From: a virus
Reading direction: 5' to 3' (one strand)
Virus record (IMG/VR): IMGVR_UViG_3300033153_002940
Location: 1-38,680 of that record
Length of the DNA: 38,680 bases
This document shows, one piece after another, positions 5,113-11,872 of the stretch. The position numbers were made by a program, and so were the translations under genes. Position 1 is the stretch's first letter. Each line of letters starts with the position of its first letter. The notes under the pieces are model-generated. The model did not search any database and was not told the origin of the DNA. It was given only the letters and a program-made list of their open reading frames with translations.

Positions 5113-5469
5113 ATGAAAAAACTAAAAATAAAAATAATAATGGGATTTAGAAAGGACCAAGAACATACCATTGAAGCCGAAGAGGCTCACAAAGCATATT
5201 TTCTATTTCAGAACCCAGAAGAAAGAGGGGTGTTTAACAATGGTTTAGCTGTTGTTGGTAGGGACATCAGGGGAATAGAACCTGATTACCACACAACAAT
5301 GGGGTGGAATAAAACACATAATTTGGATTCAAATGATTGGAATGAAATGAGAAAATTAAATATAGATACAAAAATGAGAGAACTAATGGTGGAGGCTAAA
5401 CAACTATCTTTAAACCCAGATTTAATACAATTACCAATGTCAGAGGCTAATAATAAGTTATTAAATTAA
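5113..5469 (+). CDS. Hypothetical phage protein
   Basis: 118 aa. A short basic beta-strand-like N-terminus (MKKLKIKIIMGF) is followed by an acidic helix and the block DYHTTMGWNKTHNLDSNDW, then a helical C-terminus. I recognise it only as the kind of short protein found after phage replication genes; no function can be assigned. It starts one base after the preceding stop (TAATATG), so translation is probably coupled to the replication protein. A non-coding 126-bp gap with a promoter follows. Confidence 0.6.
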   Translation: MKKLKIKIIMGFRKDQEHTIEAEEAHKAYFLFQNPEERGVFNNGLAVVGRDIRGIEPDYHTTMGWNKTHNLDSNDWNEMRKLNIDTKMRELMVEAKQLSLNPDLIQLPMSEANNKLLN

Positions 5470-5532
5470 AGAAAAGGGGTAGTTAAGCAATAAGATAAAG
5501 GGTATTTTAGGGGTTTACAGCCACTACCTATT

Positions 5533-5541
5533 TGTTATAAT
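5533..5541 (+). promoter_or_regulatory. Extended -10 promoter of the early small-gene operon
   Basis: TG, T, TATAAT (5536-5541), followed by AATAAGG. The leader to ATG 5596 would be about 48 nt, the longest for this promoter type here. It holds a 6-bp hairpin GTAATC/GATTAC (5548-5553/5559-5564). Confidence 0.6.
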
Positions 5542-5595
5542 AATAAGGTAATCAAAGGGATTACATTATAAGCAATAAACAATTAAAGAAAAATA

Positions 5596-5856
5596 ATGAG
5601 AGTAGAAATAACAACATTTGATAAGGAAAGAAATAATATCATAACAAGAACATATGATTGGGATAATAATGGAGATGACCACAGCGAAGTGGTAAACGAA
5701 ATTATAGAGGACAGTCATTCTATTTTAGAAGATAGAGAAACAAGAAATGCAGAACTTAAAAAGGTTGATGAAGATGAAAAAGCAATAGACCAAGAGCTTG
5801 AAGAAATTGATGACAAAAATGAAAGAGCTTTTGATAATAACCAACAGGAGAAATAA
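5596..5856 (+). CDS. Acidic hypothetical protein
   Basis: 86 aa, strongly acidic (VDEDEKAIDQELEEIDD), with a beta-strand-like N-terminal 20 residues and a coiled-coil-like rest. The composition resembles small phage proteins that mimic DNA or modulate host enzymes, but nothing in the sequence proves that. It is the first gene after the promoter at 5536. AGGAG near its end may serve the next gene. Confidence 0.55.
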   Translation: MRVEITTFDKERNNIITRTYDWDNNGDDHSEVVNEIIEDSHSILEDRETRNAELKKVDEDEKAIDQELEEIDDKNERAFDNNQQEK

Positions 5857-5860
5857 TAAT

Positions 5861-6058
5861 ATGAAAATAACCAGACAACAAAGATTAGATTTGGTGGCTC
5901 TTCTAGACCATTCTAATGAAGATATGAGTTATTGGGAGGGGGGCACTTTCATAGACAGGGCTTCGAATATTTCAGAACCAGAGGCGGATAAGAAAGAAAT
6001 GAGGAGCGTAAGACGAGCACACAATTGGATTATTAATAATATTTTAACCAAGAAATAA
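5861..6058 (+). CDS. Small hypothetical protein
   Basis: 65 aa from ATG 5861; a start at 5798 would overlap the previous gene by about 60 bp and give an unrelated N-terminus. An AGGAG lies 12 nt before the ATG. The product begins with a basic helix (KITRQQRLDLVALLDH), then DMSYWEGGTF, and ends in a basic helix (RSVRRAHNWIINNIL). No family is recognised. Confidence 0.5.
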   Translation: MKITRQQRLDLVALLDHSNEDMSYWEGGTFIDRASNISEPEADKKEMRSVRRAHNWIINNILTKK

Positions 6059-6061
6059 ATT

Positions 6062-6253
6062 ATGAATAGACACGACATAACAACTCTTACATTAATATTG
6101 ATTATAGCTATATTGTTTTCAATAGGGCTATTCCATATTTCTATAACGAGAACAAAAGTGTTGAACGATTATGATACTTGTATAGCAGAACATAATGAGG
6201 GTAATTTACCAATTAAGGAGGCGTGGCAAGTTTACGCTGACGAATGTAAATAA
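6062..6253 (+). CDS. Small single-pass membrane protein
   Basis: 63 aa. A short N-terminus is followed by one clear membrane helix (about residues 8-28; TLTLILIIAILFSIGLF) and a hydrophilic tail with two cysteines (Cys40, Cys62) that could form a disulfide outside the membrane. It lies in the early operon, 3 bp after the previous stop. A role in superinfection exclusion or host membrane takeover is possible, but only by analogy with other early phage membrane proteins. Confidence 0.55.
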   Translation: MNRHDITTLTLILIIAILFSIGLFHISITRTKVLNDYDTCIAEHNEGNLPIKEAWQVYADECK

Positions 6254-6257
6254 TATT

Positions 6258-6539
6258 ATGCAAGGAAAAATCAGAATACCAACAGACCAATATGCTTTTA
6301 TAGAATTAGATGTGGATATGGCTCCGTCAGAAATAATAAAGGTTCATAATGACCTATTGGAAATGTATAAAGAATCAAAACAGGGTGGAATAGGAGATAC
6401 AGAACTTGTGAAAATCGCAGGTAAATATCTTTATGGTGGCAAATTATCATCAGATGATTACCTAGAGAAGATGTCCGAGAGGGAAAAATGGTTTATTGAT
6501 AGATTAAGAAGAATCAAAAGAAATAATGAAGAAGAATAG
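6258..6539 (+). CDS. Hypothetical phage protein of the replication region
   Basis: 93 aa from ATG 6258 (the longer frame from 6195 would overlap the membrane protein). The N-terminal block KIRIPTDQYAFIELDVD resembles short phage proteins with an Ile-Pro-Thr-x-x-Tyr-Ala-Phe-Ile-Glu opening that lie before SSB genes. The C-terminus is basic (RLRRIKRNN). Function is unknown. Its start is 4 bp after the previous stop, with an A/T-only spacer. Confidence 0.55.
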   Translation: MQGKIRIPTDQYAFIELDVDMAPSEIIKVHNDLLEMYKESKQGGIGDTELVKIAGKYLYGGKLSSDDYLEKMSEREKWFIDRLRRIKRNNEEE

Positions 6540-6559
6540 TGTATTAAAATAACAAAGTA

Positions 6560-6568
6560 TGATATAAT
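6560..6568 (+). promoter_or_regulatory. Extended -10 promoter, near-leaderless
   Basis: TG, A, TATAAT (6563-6568). Nine bases separate the box from the ATG at 6578, so the start of transcription falls within about 3 nt of the start codon. It shares TATAATAATAACA with 4327, 23143 and 33454. Confidence 0.65.
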
Positions 6569-6577
6569 AATAACAAT

Positions 6578-6907
6578 ATGAAAGGACGAATAACAAAAAT
6601 AGACCCATTAAAAGAAAGTCATAATAAAAATCAGGCATACCATAGAGTATATTTTCAGGTTCGTGAAGTTGATGAAGAAAAGAAACTGATAAATAAGTGG
6701 TATAAGACAGATTTGGTAACAAAGTTTAGAAATTATAAGAGGTGGTCGCCACACTTACAGATTGGTGCTGTCTTTTATGGACTTAAAAGAAAAGATGATA
6801 AAACAATAGATGCCGACTCTAAATTTACTTATGATGGTAATATAGAACTTAAAGATAAGGATAAGGAGGAGATGAGAGAACACGTGGAACAATTATCTTT
6901 ATTATAA
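6578..6907 (+). CDS. Hypothetical, possibly OB-fold-like protein
   Basis: 109 aa. Alternating beta-strand-like segments (MKGRITKIDPL, HRVYFQVREV, KWYKTDLV, IGAVFYGLK) with basic and aromatic residues suggest a small beta-barrel such as a nucleic-acid-binding OB fold. The acidic C-terminus (KDKDKEEMREHVEQLSLL) also fits that. It sits two genes before an SSB-like protein. No specific family is recognised. It is probably translated from a nearly leaderless message. Confidence 0.5.
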   Translation: MKGRITKIDPLKESHNKNQAYHRVYFQVREVDEEKKLINKWYKTDLVTKFRNYKRWSPHLQIGAVFYGLKRKDDKTIDADSKFTYDGNIELKDKDKEEMREHVEQLSLL

Positions 6908-6910
6908 AAA

Positions 6911-6949
6911 TTGACCGGAAATGTCTATAAACTATTATAAGCTTAATTA
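6911..6949 (+). promoter_or_regulatory. Duplicated upstream element, copy A (likely promoter)
   Basis: TTGACC (6911-6916), 16 bp, TATTAT (6933-6938), then CTTAATTA (6942-6949), 9 nt before the ATG at 6959. A related copy precedes the next gene. The 21 bases at 6929-6949 match 7146-7166 at 19 positions. This looks like a -35/-10 promoter class different from the extended -10 sites, possibly with an operator. Confidence 0.5.
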
Positions 6950-6958
6950 AAAAAAAAT

Positions 6959-7123
6959 ATGGAAGATTTAATGTATATGGTATTGGGGCTAGTAATGTTT
7001 TATTCGTGGATTCACGGAACAATTATTATTTCCCACAATATAAAAAAAATATCTAATTATAAAAAGACAGTCCTTGTCGTTGGATTAGTAGGTTTTGTTC
7101 TTTATGTAGTTGGAACGTTATAA
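6959..7123 (+). CDS. 54-aa protein with two membrane segments
   Basis: ATG 6959 to TAA 7121-7123. Two hydrophobic helices (about residues 5-25 and 37-53) flank a basic loop (HNIKKISNYKK). Topology is that of a small hairpin membrane protein. It has its own promoter-like element and is followed by a near copy of that element, so it looks like an independently controlled cassette inserted before the SSB gene. It could be an antiholin, an exclusion protein or a regulator; no family signature decides. Confidence 0.55.
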   Translation: MEDLMYMVLGLVMFYSWIHGTIIISHNIKKISNYKKTVLVVGLVGFVLYVVGTL

Positions 7124-7125
7124 AA

Positions 7126-7166
7126 TTGTGACCGAAATTGTCCCTAAACTATTATTAACTTAATTA
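7126..7166 (+). promoter_or_regulatory. Duplicated upstream element, copy B (likely promoter)
   Basis: TTGTGACC (7126-7133), TATTAT (7150-7155) and CTTAATTA (7159-7166), 8 nt before the ATG at 7175. It is a diverged copy of 6911-6949. The -35/-10 spacing differs slightly, but TATTAT-to-CTTAATTA spacing is identical. Confidence 0.5.
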
Positions 7167-7174
7167 TTAAAATT

Positions 7175-7846
7175 ATGATTAAAGCAAATAAACCAGAGAG
7201 CACATTTGAATATGAACTGTGTCCCGCTGGAACGCATTTAGCAAGAGTTTTTAAAATTGTTAATATAGGAACAATTAAGGAAAGCTGGGAGGGTCAAGAA
7301 AAGGATTCTCACAAGATTAGAGTTTACTGGGAACTTCCTAGTGAAAAAAAGACCTATGAAATTGAAAAAGATGGTAAAAAGGAGACTGTTAATTCAGTAT
7401 TTAGTATCTCACAGGAATATACCCTATCATTTGGGGATAGAGCAAAGCTCCGACCAATCGTGGTGGGTATTATGGGAGAGGACTTTAAAACAGACCAAGA
7501 CGCTTGGAATTTCAACATTGAAGATATACTCGGCAAGAGTTGTATTATAAATGTTACCCATAGAACTTCTAAAGATGGTCAAAGACAATATGCAATAGTT
7601 GTTAGTGCATCTGCTCTTATGAAAGGTCAAAAAGAAGAAGAACCAGTTAATGAGGCTAAAATAGTTGATGTTGAAACTATCACGGAAGAAGAACTGGATA
7701 AAGTATATGATACTCTGAGACAGAAAATTAAATCGTCTAAAGAATATCAAGCAAGAATGAATCCTACAGAAACCAAACCAGAAGATAAAGAAAGACCAGA
7801 TTACCCCGTTAGTGATGAAATAAATCCTGACGATATTCCTTTTTAG
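7175..7846 (+). CDS. Single-stranded-DNA-binding-like replication/recombination protein
   Basis: 223 aa. The N-terminal block (LCPAGTHLARVFKIVNIGT, then SHKIRVYWELP) is characteristic of a phage protein family usually placed with ssDNA binding and recombination. The core is beta-rich. The last residues, acidic then DDIPF, match the tail tip by which bacterial SSBs recruit partner proteins. It should coat single-stranded DNA during replication and recruit host enzymes. The acidic hinge (TEEELDKVYDTLRQK and after) is longer than usual. A structured non-coding segment follows immediately. Confidence 0.75.
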   Translation: MIKANKPESTFEYELCPAGTHLARVFKIVNIGTIKESWEGQEKDSHKIRVYWELPSEKKTYEIEKDGKKETVNSVFSISQEYTLSFGDRAKLRPIVVGIMGEDFKTDQDAWNFNIEDILGKSCIINVTHRTSKDGQRQYAIVVSASALMKGQKEEEPVNEAKIVDVETITEEELDKVYDTLRQKIKSSKEYQARMNPTETKPEDKERPDYPVSDEINPDDIPF

Positions 7847-7851
7847 AATAT

Positions 7852-7987
7852 AGGCTACCATTGAGGGTAGCTTCCCATATAGGACGAAGTTGAATAATAT
7901 GCTTATAATGTATTTTCCCCCTTATTGAACCTTCCAAATTTGCCCAACATTTTTGACCTCAATAAAAAACCTATTCCTATGTGGGAA
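7852..7987 (+). ncRNA. Candidate structured RNA with long-range stem and pseudoknot
   Basis: In the 163-bp gap after the SSB-like gene three helices can form together. (1) Hairpin AGGCTACC/GGTAGCTT (7852-7859/7866-7873), loop ATTGAG. (2) Long-range stem TTCCCATATAGGA/TCCTATGTGGGAA (7872-7884/7975-7987), 13 bp with one U-G pair. (3) An inner stem, 7886-7897 with 7922-7934, with one mismatch and one bulge. The loop ATTGAG (7860-7865) is also complementary to CTCAAT at 7958-7963, giving a pseudoknot. There is no T-run and no coding frame. It may be a cis-regulatory leader of the gene at 8010 or an independent RNA. A TATAAT at 7904-7909 lies in a loop. Confidence 0.5.
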
Positions 7988-8009
7988 ATTACCCTTAATT
8001 AAAATAACT

Positions 8010-8240
8010 ATGACAAATAAACAAGATAAAAGAATATATCAAGATATGATAGGGAAAATACTACACATTCAAAACATTCAGGACTTTAATGACATACTAG
8101 AACAAGCCCTTAAAGAACAAAGAGAGGAGATAATGGAGAAGATAAGGGTTGGAATATATATAAATGATGCAGAACTAGATAAATCAAGGTTTGATGAATA
8201 TGTAAAAGTTAAAGACATTATAAACCTAATAAAAGAGTAG
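8010..8240 (+). CDS. Hypothetical helical protein
   Basis: 76 aa from ATG 8010; the longer frame from 7953 would run into the structured RNA segment. The product is helical with mixed charge (ILEQALKEQREEIMEKIR) and no recognised domain. Its start is 22 nt after the long stem ends, so its translation may respond to that structure. It is followed 2 bp later by the GTG of the HNH gene. Confidence 0.5.
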   Translation: MTNKQDKRIYQDMIGKILHIQNIQDFNDILEQALKEQREEIMEKIRVGIYINDAELDKSRFDEYVKVKDIINLIKE

Positions 8241-8242
8241 TA

Positions 8243-8545
8243 GTGAGACTTAAAAACCCTTTTACAGAAGAAACCAGAAACCTATATCTATACCAATACT
8301 CCTGTCAATGCTGTGGTCGGTCAGATAGAGGGTTAGAACTGCATCATATTAAGGGTAGAAGCTCTAACTCTAAACTTAATGCAATAGTTCTCTGTCTAGA
8401 TTGTCATAAAATCATAGGACATACAGACGAGGAGGAGGGAAAATACTTACAAATTACAATAAGATTTCATTTACAAGAGAAAAACGAGCTTAATGAGGAC
8501 GATATTATGTTTTATGAAGACAATGTGTTATTATATCAACTATGA
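8243..8545 (+). CDS. HNH nuclease-like protein
   Basis: 100 aa, GTG start (8243). CQCC (Cys21, Cys24) and CLDCH (Cys51, Cys54, His55) are the zinc pairs, LHHI (His34, His35) is the HNH signature and Asn46 is in the expected middle position. The C-terminal half is helical and acidic. This family includes free-standing homing nucleases and phage packaging partners; it lies about 1.6 kb before the terminase genes, which fits a packaging helper better than the HNH gene at 3683 does. It overlaps the next gene by 4 bp (ATGA). Confidence 0.75.
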   Translation: MRLKNPFTEETRNLYLYQYSCQCCGRSDRGLELHHIKGRSSNSKLNAIVLCLDCHKIIGHTDEEEGKYLQITIRFHLQEKNELNEDDIMFYEDNVLLYQL

Positions 8546-8736
8546 AAGAAGAAATAATAAAAGGACTAAAAGAAGATGGGCGCTACGAAATAGATGGAGT
8601 TGGCGTAATTGAAATGCTTCCCAGAAGAAAGGGTAAGACCTTTTGTGGCTTTAGAAATAAAGAGGGAACACCTATTTATAAAAAGAGATTGAGGTTTACT
8701 AGCTTCAAAAGTATTAAAGATGAAATATGCAAATAA
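8542..8736 (+). CDS. Small basic protein, possibly HU-arm-like
   Basis: 64 aa, coupled by ATGA. The pattern GVGVIEMLPRRKGKTF, NKEGTPIYKKRLRFTSFKS, IKDEI recalls the beta-arm and C-terminal helix of HU/IHF proteins (G-x-G, an Arg/Gly-rich arm, then F-x-x-x-K-x-x-K). The N-terminal helical half of HU is missing or reduced to about 15 residues. If so it could be a DNA-bending or sequence-recognition module. The resemblance is by eye only; it is otherwise an unknown small basic protein. Confidence 0.5.
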   Translation: MKEEIIKGLKEDGRYEIDGVGVIEMLPRRKGKTFCGFRNKEGTPIYKKRLRFTSFKSIKDEICK

Positions 8737-9350
8737 AATTCAATCTACCGGAGATAATGTGGAGGTTATTATCAAAGGTTAAGCTAAATGACAGAAACCC
8801 CAGAAAGATTAACGACAATAAATTTGAAACTTTAAAGAAGAATATAGAGAAATTCCCCAAAATGATGGGAATTAGACCCGTTGTTATAGACCAAGATAGT
8901 GTGATTATGGGAGGAAATATGAGGTTTAGAGCTTGTTTGGATTTAGGTTGGAAAGAAATACCAGTCATTATGTTTGATGAAAGTTGGACTAAGGAGGAGA
9001 TGAAGATGTTTGTTGTGGTTGATAATCAGGGTTATGGTGTTTGGGATTATGAAATACTTGGTGCCGATTATGATATGGAAGAACTTGAGAACTATGGACT
9101 TGATTTAAATTATAATATTAATCCATCAGAGATAGATGTTGAGGCAGAATGGGAGGGTATGCCCGAAGTAAATGCCCAGAGGGTAGAGGGCGCAGTTCAA
9201 TCAATAGTAATTCACTTTGAAACCGCAGAAGATGTTATAAAATTCGCAGAGATAACCGAACTTAAATTAACAGACAAAACAAAATTTGCTTGGTTCCCTT
9301 TTAGAGAACAACAAAAAAATAAAGATTTTATAGTAGAAAATGAATCCTAA
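8727..9350 (+). CDS. ParB/Srx-like domain protein
   Basis: 207 aa. Residues about 20-85 carry the ParB-like signature: DRNPRKINDNKFETLKKNIE, PVVIDQDSVIMGGNMRFRAC, then WKEIPVIMFD. The GGNMRFRA block is the nucleotide-binding box of the fold. Phage ParB-like proteins next to terminases or DNA-modifying enzymes can be nucleases, CTPases or adaptors. There is no helix-turn-helix DNA-binding domain of chromosomal ParB; the C-terminal half is acidic and unassigned. It overlaps the HU-arm-like gene by 10 bp and the glycosyltransferase gene by 11 bp. A downstream ATG at 8757 is an alternative start. Confidence 0.8.
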   Translation: MQIKFNLPEIMWRLLSKVKLNDRNPRKINDNKFETLKKNIEKFPKMMGIRPVVIDQDSVIMGGNMRFRACLDLGWKEIPVIMFDESWTKEEMKMFVVVDNQGYGVWDYEILGADYDMEELENYGLDLNYNINPSEIDVEAEWEGMPEVNAQRVEGAVQSIVIHFETAEDVIKFAEITELKLTDKTKFAWFPFREQQKNKDFIVENES

Positions 9351-10176
9351 ATACCCAATATATATAATATCTAAAGGGAGATGGGAGAGTCGCCAGACCT
9401 CAAAAGCCTTGGAAAAGATGAATGTTCCTTATAGAATAGTTATTGAACCACAGGAATATGATGATTATGCCAAAGTAATAGATAAAGAAAAGATATTACA
9501 ACTTCCCTTTAGTAATTTAGGTAAGGGTAGTATCCCTGCTAGAAATTGGGTATGGGAACACTCAAGAACAGAGGGACATAAGAGACATTGGATAATGGAC
9601 GATAATATTCAATCCTTTTTGAGATTAATAGGTGGAAGAAGATATTATGTGGGAGATGGGACAATCCTAAAGGCCGCAGAAGATTTTACTGATAGATATG
9701 AAAACATAGCTATGGCGGGTCTTAACTATAAAATGTTTGTAGTTGATAAGAATAAAAAGGCATTCACCCCTAATACTAGAATATATAGTTGTATATTATT
9801 ACAGAATGATATGCCACATCGCTGGAGAGGTCGCTACAACGAAGATACTGACCTATCTATAAGGTTTTTAAAAGATGGATATTGCACAATACTATTTAAT
9901 GCTTTTATGTGTGATAAAACCGCAACAATGACTATGAAAGGAGGTAATACAGACCAACTATACAAACAAGACAGAAAGATGGACGGAAGACTAATGATGG
10001 CTAAATCTCTCCAACAACAACACCCTGATATAGTAGAGATAAAATGGAAGTGGGGAAGATGGCAACATTCAGTAGATTATAGACCCTTTAGAAAGAATAC
10101 TTTTATTAAAAGGAAAGACCTAAAAATTAAAGAGGGAATAGACAATTATGGTATGAAGATTAAGAAAGTAGTATAA
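9340..10176 (+). CDS. TET-associated-type glycosyltransferase (TAGT-like)
   Basis: 278 aa. GT-A fold features of the TAGT family are clear: opening YPIYIISKGRWESRQT, the DDN metal motif (IMDDNI, 87-89), NTRIYSCILLQND, and RGRYNEDTDLSIR (NEDTD 167-171) followed by KGGNTDQLY. In phages this family is proposed to glycosylate modified DNA bases. No TET/JBP oxygenase, thymidylate or dCMP hydroxymethylase is found in this genome, so the acceptor is unknown; it may act on a host-made base, on protein, or have drifted in role. It lies between ParB-like and terminase genes. Confidence 0.75.
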   Translation: MNPKYPIYIISKGRWESRQTSKALEKMNVPYRIVIEPQEYDDYAKVIDKEKILQLPFSNLGKGSIPARNWVWEHSRTEGHKRHWIMDDNIQSFLRLIGGRRYYVGDGTILKAAEDFTDRYENIAMAGLNYKMFVVDKNKKAFTPNTRIYSCILLQNDMPHRWRGRYNEDTDLSIRFLKDGYCTILFNAFMCDKTATMTMKGGNTDQLYKQDRKMDGRLMMAKSLQQQHPDIVEIKWKWGRWQHSVDYRPFRKNTFIKRKDLKIKEGIDNYGMKIKKVV

Positions 10177-10177
10177 T
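10172..10177 (+). promoter_or_regulatory. Possible near-leaderless promoter of the terminase genes
   Basis: TATAAT (10172-10177) with 8 nt to the ATG at 10186, overlapping the TAA stop of the previous gene. It lacks the TG of an extended -10 and has no clear -35, so support is weaker than for the sites at 11856 or 26269. Confidence 0.35.
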
Positions 10178-10185
10178 AATATTAT

Positions 10186-10518
10186 ATGGAAAAAGAACCT
10201 AAAGAACTGGAAAACAACAGGAATCCTGATGGAACCTTTAAAAAAGGAATGAGTGGTAATCCTAATGGAAGAACAGTAGGGTCAAAAGATTATGTAACCC
10301 TTTATAGAGAGGCTATAATTAAGATTGCAGAATCAAAGGATATGACACCAGAAGACATAGAAAATGACCTTGCTAAATCAGGAATACTTAATGCTATTAA
10401 AGGAAATTATAGTTTTTATAGAGATACAATGGATAGAATACACGGAAGACCTAAGGAGAACCTAGAAGTTTCGGGAGATATAACCATAGAATTAACTCAA
10501 TATGGAGACAAAGATTAA
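10186..10518 (+). CDS. Small terminase subunit-like protein (DUF5681 type)
   Basis: 110 aa. The N-terminal block NPDGTFKKGMSGNPNGRT is the DUF5681 signature found in phage proteins directly before the large terminase. The rest is helical, consistent with a DNA-recognition and oligomerisation subunit. It overlaps the large subunit by 17 bp. It should recognise phage DNA and present it to the large subunit at the portal. The identification rests on the motif plus position. Confidence 0.8.
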   Translation: MEKEPKELENNRNPDGTFKKGMSGNPNGRTVGSKDYVTLYREAIIKIAESKDMTPEDIENDLAKSGILNAIKGNYSFYRDTMDRIHGRPKENLEVSGDITIELTQYGDKD

Positions 10519-11848
10519 ATTACCACACAACTTTACACCAAGAGATTACCAATTACCCTTTTTAAGGGCTTTAGATAAGGGTAAAAAGAAAAGGGCAGTT
10601 ATTGTTTGGCACCGAAGAAGTGGAAAGGATAAGACTTGTTTTAATTATATGATTCGTAAGGCTTGGGAAAGAGTCGGAACTTATTTTTACTTTCTGCCCT
10701 CTTATTCACAAGCTAAAAAGGTTGTTTGGGCTAATATTGATAATGATAGCTTTAAGATGCTTGACCATATACCACCAGAGATTATTAAGAATAAGAATGA
10801 GAGTGAACTTAAAATAGAATTTAAAAATGGTTCTATAATTCAATTGATTGGTGCTGATGTCTTTGAAAAGAGTGGTGTTGGAACTAACCCCGTTGGTGTA
10901 GTCTTTAGTGAGTATTCAATTAATAGACCAGAAGTGTGGGATTTTGTTAGACCTATTTTAAAAGTTAATAAAGGGTGGGCTATATTTAACTTTACTCCTA
11001 GAGGAGTTAATCACGCACATAAACTATTACAGGTGGCTCGCAACAACCCAAAGACTTGGTATAGCGAACAGCTAACTGTTACAGATACAATGGTCTTAAC
11101 AGAAAAGGATATAGATGAGGAGAGAGCAGAGGGAATGACAGAGGATTTAATTGAACAGGAGTATTATTGTAAATTCATTGAGGGAGCCGGTGCATACTTT
11201 AGAAATGTAGATGGTTGTATTTATAATGAAGCCCCAGATAAACCAGACCCAACCCATAGATACCAATTAGGAGTTGATTTAGGTAAATACCAAGACTATA
11301 CAGTTATTGCTCCCTTTGACCTTGCTACCTTTAAGGTTGGAAGTATAGATAGATTTAATCAATTGGACTGGGGAACACAAAAGACTAGGATTAAATTAGC
11401 TTCAAAAGACTATACAACAGCACCAGATATAAGGCCTTTAATTAATCAGGACTCTACAGGATTAGGAGACCCAATCTTTGATGATTTAGTTACTGCTGGT
11501 ATGAATGTTAATGGCTTTAAATTTACTATGAACTCTAGGAGAGACTTACTAGAGAATTTAAGAATACTGTTGGATAAGGGAAAGATAAGAATACCAAATG
11601 ACCCAATACTTATAGATGAGTTAAAGTCTATGAGGTTTGAACTACCAGAAACCCAACAGGCGCTTGATAGAAATAGGATAAGGATTAAGGTGCCTGATGG
11701 TTTACACGATGATATGATTATGGGATTGGCTCTATCTGTTTGGCAGATACCAGAAACTCCCCTAAAGACAGAAACGCATACAATTAGATACTTATCAATG
11801 AATAAATCAATAGGAAGTGATGACGTAGAGATAACAACTTATGATTAA
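10502..11848 (+). CDS. terL: Terminase large subunit
   Basis: 448 aa. The packaging ATPase has Walker A WHRRSGKDKT (36-45) and Walker B VGVVFSEYS (131-139, Glu137), followed by a coupling region FNFTPRG. The RNase H-like nuclease domain shows LGVDLGKYQDYTVIAPFD, NQDSTGLGDPIFDDL and a C-terminal HDDMIMGLALSVW, supplying the acidic metal ligands. Length is normal. It cuts concatemers and pumps DNA through the portal. The portal gene follows after 24 bp with its own promoter. Confidence 0.95.
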   Translation: METKIKLPHNFTPRDYQLPFLRALDKGKKKRAVIVWHRRSGKDKTCFNYMIRKAWERVGTYFYFLPSYSQAKKVVWANIDNDSFKMLDHIPPEIIKNKNESELKIEFKNGSIIQLIGADVFEKSGVGTNPVGVVFSEYSINRPEVWDFVRPILKVNKGWAIFNFTPRGVNHAHKLLQVARNNPKTWYSEQLTVTDTMVLTEKDIDEERAEGMTEDLIEQEYYCKFIEGAGAYFRNVDGCIYNEAPDKPDPTHRYQLGVDLGKYQDYTVIAPFDLATFKVGSIDRFNQLDWGTQKTRIKLASKDYTTAPDIRPLINQDSTGLGDPIFDDLVTAGMNVNGFKFTMNSRRDLLENLRILLDKGKIRIPNDPILIDELKSMRFELPETQQALDRNRIRIKVPDGLHDDMIMGLALSVWQIPETPLKTETHTIRYLSMNKSIGSDDVEITTYD

Positions 11849-11855
11849 AAAATAA

Positions 11856-11864
11856 TGGTATAAT
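11856..11864 (+). promoter_or_regulatory. Extended -10 promoter of the portal gene, near-leaderless
   Basis: TG, G, TATAAT (11859-11864), inside ATAATGGTATAATT shared with 1-14 and 1835-1848. Only 8 nt separate the box from ATG 11873, so the message would start within about 2 nt of the start codon. Confidence 0.7.
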
Positions 11865-11872
11865 TTAGTTAT

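Noticed and set aside
7354-7861. Long minus-strand frames opposite the SSB-like gene
   Set aside because: They are antisense shadows of a well-supported plus-strand gene; their Phe/Ile/Ser-rich content reflects its purine-rich codons.
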